A DNA stretch of 64,000 bases from Eubacteriales bacterium (GTDB taxonomy: Bacteria > Bacillota > Clostridia > Lachnospirales > Lachnospiraceae): contig JAUNHC010000002.1 of the NCBI GenBank assembly GCA_030524175.1, positions 155,977 to 219,976 on the forward strand, read 5' to 3'. The translations under genes were made by a program, and so were the position numbers. Shown in pieces: positions 55,386-63,373 of the stretch. The stretch's first letter is position 1; every line of letters begins with the position of its first letter. The notes under the pieces were generated by a model that was given only the letters and a program-made list of their open reading frames with translations, was not told the DNA's origin and did not search any database.

Positions 55386-56099
55386 ATGGAGTTAAAGTTA
55401 ACTAATATTAAAAAAGCATATGAAAGTAAGGAGGTATTGAAAGACTGTACGTTTACCTTCCAAAAGGGGAAAATCTATGGCCTGCTGGGCAGGAACGGTG
55501 CAGGAAAAACTACTCTGTTTAACTGTCTTACAGACGAAATACAGGCAGATGCAGGAAGCGCAATGATCTGTAAGGACAATGGAGATCAAGAACGGCTGGC
55601 GCCTGAGCAGGTGGGGTATGTGTTTTCTACGCCGGTGCTGCCGGATTTTCTTACAGGATACGAGTTTATTAAATTCTATATGGATATCAATGAGGAAAGA
55701 CTGGCCCCGGAAAAGACTATTGATGACTATTTTGATATGGTTAAAATCAACGCGGAGGACAGGCAGAGACTTATTAAAGGATATTCACATGGTATGAAAA
55801 ATAAAGTACAGATGCTTTGTTTTATTATTGCGCGGCCGCCTGTGATTCTCCTGGATGAGCCTCTTACCTCTTTTGATGTGGTTGTGGCTCTTGAAATCAA
55901 GCAGTTGTTGCGGGAAATCAAGCATGAACATATTATTATTTTTTCTACTCATATTCTTCAGCTTGCATCTGATCTCTGTGATGAGATCGTTGTTCTCAAT
56001 GAAGGCCGGCTGGGACAGGTGAACCAGGAGATGCTGCACAGCAAAGATTTTGAAGAAAAGATAATACAGCTTTTAAAAGATGAGGATGAAAATGAATAA
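55386..56099 (+). CDS. ABC transporter ATPase
   Basis: A 237-residue ATP-binding subunit: Walker A GRNGAGKTT, signature region SHGMKNKVQ in place of LSGGQ, Walker B VILLDEP, and a switch His in STHILQ. It belongs to the group that pairs with large multi-helix permeases for drug, peptide or bacteriocin export. The frame opens at 55278, but ATG 55386 follows AAAAAGGAG. It overlaps its permease gene at the end. Substrate unknown. Confidence 0.88.
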   Translation: MELKLTNIKKAYESKEVLKDCTFTFQKGKIYGLLGRNGAGKTTLFNCLTDEIQADAGSAMICKDNGDQERLAPEQVGYVFSTPVLPDFLTGYEFIKFYMDINEERLAPEKTIDDYFDMVKINAEDRQRLIKGYSHGMKNKVQMLCFIIARPPVILLDEPLTSFDVVVALEIKQLLREIKHEHIIIFSTHILQLASDLCDEIVVLNEGRLGQVNQEMLHSKDFEEKIIQLLKDEDENE

Positions 56100-57726
56100 A
56101 ACAAAGGCTCTGAAGCGAATTATAAACTTAAGGACAGTATTATGGGTAAATGCATTTTGCTATTATTTCAGCCGTCTTTGGCTCATTGGGAAGCTTCTTC
56201 CGGTGTCGGCCTGTTCCAACTATAAGCTGAAAAATAAGCTGTCAGTGATTGCCTTTATTGTTCGTCAGGTAATTGAATTTATTGGAAAACCTCTCTATCT
56301 TTTGACTGTGGCCGGATTGCCATTGGTGGGCATTATACAGAGAGAGCCTGGGCTTCACGGGCAGGAGTTTGCCCTCACCGTACAGATTTTGTTCTTCCTG
56401 AACTGCCTGCTTGGGGCTCTGGGAGAAAGCCAGATCCTCATGGTTACCAGGGATAAAATCACCTATATTAAATACATGAATATGAATGCCCGCAGCTATG
56501 TCCAGGGGGCTTTGATTTTAAAATATGTTCCTTTTTTTGTATTTTATCTGCCCTGGATCATTGTGGTTTCCAGATGTACAGGAGGAACTTTTCTGCAAGG
56601 ATTTTTTCTTTGGCTTATGCTGGTGTCATTCCGTATGATAGGGGAGGCACTGCAGCTTTCCATATTTGACCGGACCGAAAAAGTCATCTCACGCAATATG
56701 GCCTATTCGTGGATTCTTATAGGTATTTGTCTGGCTGGTGCATATGTTCCGCCATTGCTTGGGATAGGATGGGATTTTGATAAAATCATGCTGAATCCGC
56801 TCATGGTGATTGTCTATACTTTTGTGGGAGCTGTGTGCTGCTGGTATGTTTTTGCAGGATACTCCGGGTATGAGGAGAAGCTGCACCGGTCTATTGACAT
56901 TAATTTCCTTTTGTCAACAATAATGAAATCTTCAACAGGATCTTCTGCTGCTTATAAGGAAGTTGAGATTAAAGAGAAGGACAGAGAACTCTCTGCCAGA
57001 GAGAGGAATTCCTTTCAAAATTTAAAGGGCTATGCATATATGAATGCTTTGTTTTTCGCCCGGCATAAGCGTCAGCTTATCAAACCGGTTTATTATCGGC
57101 TTTTGGTGACAGGGGTTATCCTTGCGGCATCTGTATTTTTCTGCCGGACGAAACAGGACGCGGCTGTGGCATTGAGCCGTAATCTGACGGCATTGCTTCC
57201 TACCTTTGTGTTTGTGATGAGCTGTATGACTGTTGCAGACAAGGCGGCACGTGCCATGTTTTATAACTGTGATAAGGATATGCTTCACTATGCCTGTTAC
57301 CGGACACCGCAGGTGATCCTGAAGAATTTCCGGATCCGGTTGATGCGCATTTCCCTGTATAATATGATCATTGCCGGTGTATTGTGTGCTGTTGCGGCTA
57401 TTTTCTGTATCTTGTGCGGAACAGGGATTATGAGAGTGGATTTTGTCTTGTTTAGTATAACAATTTTGCTTTTATCAGTGTTGTTTACTGCCCATCATCT
57501 ATGCATGTATTACATTTTCCAGCCCTACTCAGACAGCTTGCAGGTGAAAAATCCATTCTTTTCCGTAATTAACTGGGGAGTGTATGTGCTTTGCTTTCTT
57601 TGCTTGGAAATTGAGACGGGAGGAGTGGTGTTTACTGTGCTCATACTTCTTTTCACCGTGATTTATATTGCTGCAGCATTAGCGCTTGTTTATAAATTGG
57701 CTCCCAAGACCTTCCGGGTGAAATAA
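56092..57726 (+). CDS. ABC transporter permease (multi-helix)
   Basis: A 544-residue membrane protein with about a dozen hydrophobic segments (for example AGLPLVGIIQ, FFVFYLPWIIVVS, CYLFLCLE-type at the end) and a charged internal stretch near residues 275-310. No family motif was recognised beyond its pairing with the ATPase. ATG 56092 overlaps the ATPase stop and follows GAGGATG; ATG 56080 is an alternative. It is probably an exporter, by its partner and layout. Confidence 0.8.
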   Translation: MNKTKALKRIINLRTVLWVNAFCYYFSRLWLIGKLLPVSACSNYKLKNKLSVIAFIVRQVIEFIGKPLYLLTVAGLPLVGIIQREPGLHGQEFALTVQILFFLNCLLGALGESQILMVTRDKITYIKYMNMNARSYVQGALILKYVPFFVFYLPWIIVVSRCTGGTFLQGFFLWLMLVSFRMIGEALQLSIFDRTEKVISRNMAYSWILIGICLAGAYVPPLLGIGWDFDKIMLNPLMVIVYTFVGAVCCWYVFAGYSGYEEKLHRSIDINFLLSTIMKSSTGSSAAYKEVEIKEKDRELSARERNSFQNLKGYAYMNALFFARHKRQLIKPVYYRLLVTGVILAASVFFCRTKQDAAVALSRNLTALLPTFVFVMSCMTVADKAARAMFYNCDKDMLHYACYRTPQVILKNFRIRLMRISLYNMIIAGVLCAVAAIFCILCGTGIMRVDFVLFSITILLLSVLFTAHHLCMYYIFQPYSDSLQVKNPFFSVINWGVYVLCFLCLEIETGGVVFTVLILLFTVIYIAAALALVYKLAPKTFRVK

Positions 57727-57777
57727 TAATATGTCGTAAATAGTCAATCGAAAAGCCGGCGAAAAAGGAGAAAAAAC

Positions 57778-57806
57778 TTGACGCCGAAGGAAAGGTTGTC
57801 TATAAT
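57778..57806 (+). promoter_or_regulatory. Strong promoter in a gene-free gap
   Basis: TTGACG (57778-57783), a 17-base spacer and TATAAT (57801-57806). The transcript would meet a terminator within about 50 bases (57840-57859). Confidence 0.7.
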
Positions 57807-57839
57807 CAAAGTACGTTAGAAATATACAGCGCAGCAAAT

Positions 57840-57859
57840 AGCGGAAAGGGCCGCTTTTT
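57840..57859 (+). terminator. Short terminator (end of a tiny RNA?)
   Basis: AGCGG (57840-57844) pairs with CCGCT (57851-57855) around six bases, with T at 57855-57859. Together with the promoter it defines an RNA of about 45 bases. Beyond it the gap to 58118 has further hairpins (57907-57923 competing with 57918-57938; 58022-58053) but no gene. Confidence 0.6.
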
Positions 57860-58118
57860 GTTTCAGGGAGTGTAATTAATAAAGGGGACACGCAAGATAC
57901 AGTTCTTTCTTTTAACAAAAGAAGTAAGTTACTTTTTTGAAGGGGAAGGCAGGTATGTTGTTGTGGTCCTTTTTTGTTTATTTATAAGCTGGCGAAGTAT
58001 CTCTCTGATTCAGCTTGAGAGCTGGCGGCTGCAGGGGAGAAGCCTCTTGCCAGAGCTGATTTCAGACATTCTTTTGTCTTAAGTATTGGCAAATTATGGA
58101 AAAATAAACAAAAATAGC

Positions 58119-58147
58119 TTGACATATTACCGCGTATTAAATATAAT
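58119..58147 (+). promoter_or_regulatory. Promoter of the SleB-type gene
   Basis: TTGACA (58119-58124), a 17-base spacer and TATAAT (58142-58147), a perfect housekeeping match. Confidence 0.85.
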
Positions 58148-58227
58148 TTTCTTATACATTACAGAATTATTACGAAACAAAGAACGAATGAAAAGAAAAA
58201 ATAATAAAAACGCAAGGAATGAAGAGC

Positions 58228-59184
58228 ATGAAAAATGAAAAAGATTTACAGCGCACAAGGAAGCGCGTGAGCAACGCAAAAACAGCAGGAGATTCCTTAC
58301 ATAGTTTTGTGTTCCTCACAGTATGTGCTTTGCTGGCAGTGATCATTGCCATTGGCTCCAAGGTTCTGGATAACGGCGACCACACTCAGGTTTATGCCGC
58401 TGCGGGATCGGAAGATGCCGGGGTATCCGCTTCTTCGGGAACTGCGCAGGCAGCAGAAGGTTATCTGCCCACGGGCATTGCCGGGGTGGTTTCGGGAGTG
58501 AGGGAGACACCGACGCCCGGCAGTACAGTGAAGCGTATTGGTACATCCTGTGAGACAGTGATGGTGGGACAGCGCGTAAAGACTGTGGAAGGCGGAGTTA
58601 CAGAGTTTAATGTAAGCTCATCCATGGAAACCACAGTGAATGATCTGGATTCCAAGTCCATCAGTCTGGCAGAGACACCGAAGATCATGTCAGATTCAGA
58701 CTACGACACACTCCTTCGTATTGTGGAGGCAGAAGCCGGCAGCGAAGATATCAAGGGCAGGACTATGGTGGCAAATGTTATCATGAACCGCGTGAGAAAT
58801 GAAGAGTTCCCCAACACAGTCACAGAAGTGGTGTGGGAATACTCCAACGGAGTGCCTCAGTTCTCACCTACCTACGACGGCCGCATCAGTCAGGTCACAG
58901 TATCAGATCTGACAAAGGAAGCTGTGAAGCAGGCTCTGGAGGGCGTTGACTATTCAGAAGGAGCACTTTTCTTTATCCAAAAATCTGCCGCTGAAGAGCA
59001 CAATGTATCATGGTTTGAGAAGGACTTAAAGAAATTATTCAAGTATGGCGTCCATGAGTTTTACACATACCCTGACGACAAAGACAGCAAATCCTCAAAA
59101 GACAAAAAGTCAGAAAAGGATAAAGACAAAAACAACACAGATGATAATACAGTCCAGATGGTGAAAAATGACATCTTGGAATAA
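58228..59184 (+). CDS. Cell-wall hydrolase, SleB/Hydrolase_2 family
   Basis: A 318-residue membrane-anchored enzyme. One N-terminal membrane helix (about 27-45) is followed by a low-complexity region. A SleB-type catalytic domain spans about residues 150-265 (LLRIVEAEAGSEDIKGR with the catalytic Glu, then VANVIMNRV and QFSPTYDGR). The tail is rich in Lys, Asp and Ser (KDSKSSKDKKSEKDKDK). SleB enzymes cut spore cortex peptidoglycan. This copy's housekeeping promoter and membrane anchor suggest it may act in growing cells. ATG 58228 is preferred to 58219 because AAGGA lies too close to the latter. Confidence 0.87.
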   Translation: MKNEKDLQRTRKRVSNAKTAGDSLHSFVFLTVCALLAVIIAIGSKVLDNGDHTQVYAAAGSEDAGVSASSGTAQAAEGYLPTGIAGVVSGVRETPTPGSTVKRIGTSCETVMVGQRVKTVEGGVTEFNVSSSMETTVNDLDSKSISLAETPKIMSDSDYDTLLRIVEAEAGSEDIKGRTMVANVIMNRVRNEEFPNTVTEVVWEYSNGVPQFSPTYDGRISQVTVSDLTKEAVKQALEGVDYSEGALFFIQKSAAEEHNVSWFEKDLKKLFKYGVHEFYTYPDDKDSKSSKDKKSEKDKDKNNTDDNTVQMVKNDILE

Positions 59185-59197
59185 GGGGTTGAAAAGG

Positions 59198-59227
59198 CTG
59201 TACAGGAGAATTCCTGTACAGTTTTTT
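59198..59227 (+). terminator. Terminator after the SleB-type gene
   Basis: CTGTACAGGA (59198-59207) pairs exactly with TCCTGTACAG (59212-59221) around four bases, followed by six T. Confidence 0.92.
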
Positions 59228-59295
59228 CTATATAAAATCCACAAAAAAGGCTGAAAGTATTCCATTATTTTATTATGGTATTTTACTAAAGCCCA

Positions 59296-59304
59296 TGATA
59301 TAAT
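59296..59304 (+). promoter_or_regulatory. Extended -10 promoter of thrC
   Basis: TGATATAAT: a TATAAT box with the TGn extension. No -35 match is seen 17 bases upstream. The leader to thrC is about 80 bases. Confidence 0.5.
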
Positions 59305-59392
59305 GAAGATTAACCGCTAGGTCAAGCAGATACCTTAAGGGTTATTTAGGTTATACATTACATAAAGGAAATATAGAAAGGTAGGAATAACA

Positions 59393-60883
59393 ATGCAGGT
59401 ATTGTACAAAAGCACAAGAGGGAATGAAGAGACAGTGACCGCCTCCATGGCAATATTGAAGGGTCTTTCTGAAGACGGAGGATTGTTTGTGCCCACTGCT
59501 GTCCCTAAGCTGGATGTGCCTGTGGAGAAGCTGGCGCAGATGAGCTACCAGGAGACTGCTTATGAAGTGATGAGCCGCTTTCTGACAGATTTCACAGAGG
59601 AAGAGTTAAAGGATTGTATCAATAAGGCTTACGATTCAAAATTCGATACAGACAAAATTGCACCGATCCATGAAGCCAATGGTACGTTTTTCCTGGAATT
59701 GTTCCACGGAGCCACCATCGCTTTTAAAGATATGGCTTTATCCATTCTGCCTCATCTTATGACAACTGCAGCCAGGAAGAACCAGGCTAAGAATGAGATT
59801 GTTATTCTGACCGCAACCTCCGGTGATACAGGGAAAGCCGCAATGGCAGGTTTTGCCGATGTGCCGGGGACAAGGATTATTGTATTCTACCCTAAGAACG
59901 GTGTCAGCCCCATCCAGGAAAAACAAATGGTGACACAAAAGGGTGCTAATACATATGTTGTGGGTATTACCGGAAATTTTGATGATGCACAGACAGCAGT
60001 CAAGAATATGTTTAATGACAGGGTATTAGCCAAAGAGCTTGATGAGGCAGGATTTCAGTTTTCCTCTGCCAATTCCATTAATATCGGACGTCTTGTTCCC
60101 CAGATCGTATACTATGTTTATGCTTATGCAAGCCTTGTACGGGACGGCAAGATCAAGGACGGACAGGAAATCAATGTGGTAGTGCCCACCGGAAACTTCG
60201 GCAATATTCTGGCTGCTTATTATGCAAAGCAGATGGGTCTGCCTATACACAAACTTATCTGTGCGTCTAATGAAAACAGAGTGCTTTATGATTTCTTCCG
60301 TACAGGTATTTATGACAGAAAACGTGAGTTTATTCTTACAAGCTCACCTTCCATGGATATTCTCATTTCCAGTAATCTGGAGCGCCTGATCTACCGTTTG
60401 ACAGGGGATGATTCCAAGAAATGCGCTGAGCTTATGCAGTCTCTCAGCCAGGGCGGAGAATACTCCATCACAGAAGATATGAAAGCTCAGTTAAGTGATT
60501 TCTACGGAAATTTCTGCAGCGAGGGCGAGACAAGAGAAGCCATCAGCGCCACTTACTATGGGGGAGGCTATGTCATTGATCCACACACGGCAGTGGCAGC
60601 AGGAGTATACCAGAAATACCTCCGTGAGACCGGGGATACGGCGCCTGCTGTAATCGCCTCAACGGCAAGCCCTTATAAATTTACAAGAAGTGTGATGAAT
60701 GCACTTTCCGACCGTTATGAGGGACTGGATGATTTTGGCCTTGTGGATGCTTTGTCATCAATGTCAGACATTGCGGTGCCTAAAGCTGTGGAGGAGATCC
60801 GTACTGCTCCTGTACTTCATGACCGTGTTGTAGATGCCGCAGACATGCCTTCTGCTGTAAAAAATATATTAGGAATTCAGTGA
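59393..60883 (+). CDS. thrC: Threonine synthase
   Basis: A 496-residue PLP enzyme that converts O-phosphohomoserine to threonine. It is the long (about 500-residue) fungal-like type. The start is VLYKSTRGN, the PLP Lys is in GATIAFKDMALS, TATSGDTGKAAMAGF follows, and the glycine loop is PTGNFGNILAAYYAK. ATG 59393 follows AAAGGTAGGAA. The next gene overlaps it by four bases, an odd pairing without a clear link. Confidence 0.96.
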   Translation: MQVLYKSTRGNEETVTASMAILKGLSEDGGLFVPTAVPKLDVPVEKLAQMSYQETAYEVMSRFLTDFTEEELKDCINKAYDSKFDTDKIAPIHEANGTFFLELFHGATIAFKDMALSILPHLMTTAARKNQAKNEIVILTATSGDTGKAAMAGFADVPGTRIIVFYPKNGVSPIQEKQMVTQKGANTYVVGITGNFDDAQTAVKNMFNDRVLAKELDEAGFQFSSANSINIGRLVPQIVYYVYAYASLVRDGKIKDGQEINVVVPTGNFGNILAAYYAKQMGLPIHKLICASNENRVLYDFFRTGIYDRKREFILTSSPSMDILISSNLERLIYRLTGDDSKKCAELMQSLSQGGEYSITEDMKAQLSDFYGNFCSEGETREAISATYYGGGYVIDPHTAVAAGVYQKYLRETGDTAPAVIASTASPYKFTRSVMNALSDRYEGLDDFGLVDALSSMSDIAVPKAVEEIRTAPVLHDRVVDAADMPSAVKNILGIQ

Positions 60884-62319
60884 TCAATATGGAATGGAAC
60901 AGATTGCTTTCCCCAAAACGTCCGGGGAATTATGGAAAGAGCAGCAGTAACCGTTCCGGTGATCTGAGAAGTGAATTTGAGAAGGACTACCATAGGATTA
61001 TTGGTAGTTCTTCTTTTCGAAGGCTACAGGATAAGACACAGGTTTTTGCCTTGGATAAAAGTGATTTTATCCGCACCAGGCTGACTCATTCCCTTGAGGT
61101 GTCATCCTTTGCCAGGTCGCTGGGACAGAATATTGCTCAGTATATAATTGAAAATAAAATTGACGGGTCATTTAATCTACAGACTAAGTCCGACATTTGT
61201 GATATCCTGCAGTGTGCAGGCCTGATCCATGATCTGGGAAATCCGCCCTTCGGCCATTTTGGGGAGGAGGCGATCCGTGACTGGTTTTTACGGAAAATGG
61301 GTGAACTGAGGTTTCAGGATAAGCCTGTGACAGAACTTTTTACCGGGCAGATGTTGGAAGATTTTTATCATTTTGAGGGAAATGCCCAGGCACTGCGGCA
61401 GGTGAGCAAGCTGCATTTTCTTGTAAATGAGTATGGTATGAATCTTACCTATGCATTGCTCAATACAATCATTAAATATCCGGTTTCTTCTGAGAATATT
61501 AACCCAAAGAGCGGTGATATTAAAGATAAAAAGATGGGATTTTTCTATGCAGAACAGCCCCTTTATGAGATGATTTCCACAGAAATGGGAACAGAGGGAG
61601 TGCGTCATCCTCTCACATATATTCTGGAGGCAGCAGACGATATTGCATACAGGACTGCTGATATAGAGGATGCGTTTAAGAAGGGATGTATTTCCTACGA
61701 AAAGCTGCGGGAAGAGCTGGTAAAGGCCCAGAAGAAAGCAGATGATTCATTCTGCGATATTTCCAGGCTGGATCCTGTGGGAATGCTGGATCACCAGTTT
61801 GACAATGCCATGAAACGAGAAGTGGAAAATCCTCAGCTTTATGCTGTGCAGAATTTCCTGGTGCGCCTGCAAAGTGCTTTGATCTTCTGTGCAACATCCG
61901 GATTTACCTCAAACTATGTCTCTATTATGGACGGGACTTGGAAGCATGATCTTTTTTATCATACCTATGGTGAATGGGTGATAAAAGCCCTGGGAGATAT
62001 TGCCTTTCAGTATGCTTTTCTCTCAAAGCCTATACTGCAGATGGAAGTGTCTGCGGGCACGATCCTTGATTTTCTTATGGACCGTTTTGTACCGGCTATC
62101 ATGAATTATGATACAGAGATTCCTCTTAAAATGCTGGACAAAAAGCTTGTGTCCCTTATCTCTGAGAATTACCGCCAGATTTATCATCTGTACGCCCGAA
62201 ACTGTACCAATGATGCGGAAAAGCTGTATTTAAGGTTTCTGCTTGTAACTGATTTTGTAAGCGGTATGACAGACAGCTATGCAAAGGATTTGTACCAGAA
62301 GCTTAATGGTATCAGCTAG
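60880..62319 (+). CDS. dgt: dGTPase-like HD-domain triphosphohydrolase
   Basis: A 479-residue HD-domain enzyme of the Dgt family, which splits dGTP into deoxyguanosine and triphosphate. An N-terminal SEFEKDYHRIIGSSSFRRLQDKTQVF segment precedes the HD residues: His in RLTHSLEVS, His-Asp in LIHDLGNPPFGHFGE, and Asp in EAADDIAYRTAD. GTG 60880 lies five bases after AGGA and overlaps the thrC stop (GTGA); ATG 60889 is the alternative. Exact nucleotide preference is not readable. Confidence 0.92.
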   Translation: MINMEWNRLLSPKRPGNYGKSSSNRSGDLRSEFEKDYHRIIGSSSFRRLQDKTQVFALDKSDFIRTRLTHSLEVSSFARSLGQNIAQYIIENKIDGSFNLQTKSDICDILQCAGLIHDLGNPPFGHFGEEAIRDWFLRKMGELRFQDKPVTELFTGQMLEDFYHFEGNAQALRQVSKLHFLVNEYGMNLTYALLNTIIKYPVSSENINPKSGDIKDKKMGFFYAEQPLYEMISTEMGTEGVRHPLTYILEAADDIAYRTADIEDAFKKGCISYEKLREELVKAQKKADDSFCDISRLDPVGMLDHQFDNAMKREVENPQLYAVQNFLVRLQSALIFCATSGFTSNYVSIMDGTWKHDLFYHTYGEWVIKALGDIAFQYAFLSKPILQMEVSAGTILDFLMDRFVPAIMNYDTEIPLKMLDKKLVSLISENYRQIYHLYARNCTNDAEKLYLRFLLVTDFVSGMTDSYAKDLYQKLNGIS

Positions 62320-62441
62320 GATAAATTATATAGACAGTAAATGAAAATTGTGTGAAGTGCATAAAAAAGATGGCAAACTGACGTTTTTCAAGGCAATAAA
62401 CCGGTAAAATATACAAAAAATGAAAGTTGGTCATATTCTGG

Positions 62442-62471
62442 TTGACAATTATAGGGAGTGCGGTATATACT
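62442..62471 (+). promoter_or_regulatory. Promoter of the riboswitch leader
   Basis: TTGACA (62442-62447), an 18-base spacer and TATACT (62466-62471), about 25 bases before the riboswitch. Confidence 0.7.
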
Positions 62472-62492
62472 TAAAATACAAATTAAATCAAA

Positions 62493-62577
62493 TATTCGAT
62501 AATAGTAAACCTGTCGAAAGGCAGTGACACAAAGCTATAGGGTCTAACGTTGAGAGACTATGACAGCCAGTTGCCGT
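62493..62577 (+). ncRNA. c-di-GMP-I (GEMM-I) riboswitch
   Basis: The core matches the class: AAACCTGTCGAAAGGCAG with the GAAA tetraloop, then GACACAAAGC, GGGTCTAA, and the GACAGCCAGTTGCCG end. Usual GGC/GCC helix bases are replaced here by AGT/GCT on both strands (A-U, G-C, U-G), a compensating change. GACACAAAGC differs by one base from the common GACGCAAAGC. TTGCCG (62571-62576) can pair with CGGCAA (62637-62642) in the terminator arm, linking ligand binding to termination. Confidence 0.92.
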
Positions 62578-62630
62578 ATTATTTATTATGCAGGAATAAG
62601 TGTTTTATCTTGCTCTTGTTTTTGTACATA

Positions 62631-62662
62631 AACTGTCGGCAATTTTAGCGGACAGTTTTTTT
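62631..62662 (+). terminator. Riboswitch expression-platform terminator
   Basis: AACTGTC (62631-62637) pairs with GACAGTT (62651-62657), extended by GC/GC across a mismatch, followed by T to 62662. It overlaps the CGGCAA segment that can pair with the riboswitch 3' end. Confidence 0.85.
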
Positions 62663-62738
62663 GTGTTTTAAAGAATTAGCATTTTATAGGGCTTTTTATA
62701 GTAAGTATATAAAGAGTTTGGGAAAGGTTCGTATTATT

Positions 62739-63359
62739 ATGAGTGAGGAAGAAAAGGAATACGGCGAGGACAATTCATCGCCTGACATAAAAAATATAAA
62801 ATCTGCAGATGCCTTGAAAGCCGCGGCAAAGCTTCAAAAAGCGGTTATTCGCCAGAAAATCATGATTGGCGCGCTTGCAGGTATGATTGTAGTAGGCGGC
62901 ATAGGAGCGGTGGCTTATCAGAGAGGGTGGATTGGAAACAAGTCGGCCTCTGTAGATTCTCAGACAGACCCGGCTAGTCCGGACATTGACCCAAATGCGG
63001 GAGACTGGGACGGCAAAATCCCGGAGGCGCCGAAAGGCGACCCGGATAATAAAAATATAACCTTACCCGGATATCCCAAAATATATATACCTGCAGGGCA
63101 GACGGATGTGGATGTTGCATTTTCAAATCCGGAAGGAAACCCCTGTTACTTTACGTTTCAGCTTGTTTTGAAGGATTCGGGGGAAGTGCTTTACGAGTCC
63201 AAACAGGTTCCGCCGGGAGAAGCCATCACGAAAGCGAGCCTGTCCCGACCACTGGAAGCAGGAGAATATCCCGCTACCTTGAAAATTGTCACCGCCAGCA
63301 TTGTAGACTTGTCTGCAATGAACGGTGCGAATATGGAAACCGTACTGGAAGTGAAATAG
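62739..63359 (+). CDS. Single-pass membrane protein, riboswitch-controlled
   Basis: A 206-residue protein. It has an acidic cytoplasmic part (SEEEKEYGEDNSSPD), one membrane helix (about 41-61, IMIGALAGMIVVGGIGAVAY), and an external beta-rich domain (about 105-206, YPKIYIPAGQTDVDVAF, GEYPATLKIV). The external part looks like an Ig-type or accessory domain of surface-protein assemblies; no family name is certain. ATG 62739 lies 11 bases after GGGAAAGG, and the longer frame to 62661 runs into the terminator. It is the first gene behind the c-di-GMP riboswitch and probably acts with the next gene. Confidence 0.75.
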   Translation: MSEEEKEYGEDNSSPDIKNIKSADALKAAAKLQKAVIRQKIMIGALAGMIVVGGIGAVAYQRGWIGNKSASVDSQTDPASPDIDPNAGDWDGKIPEAPKGDPDNKNITLPGYPKIYIPAGQTDVDVAFSNPEGNPCYFTFQLVLKDSGEVLYESKQVPPGEAITKASLSRPLEAGEYPATLKIVTASIVDLSAMNGANMETVLEVK

Positions 63360-63373
63360 GGGGAGGGATTTTT

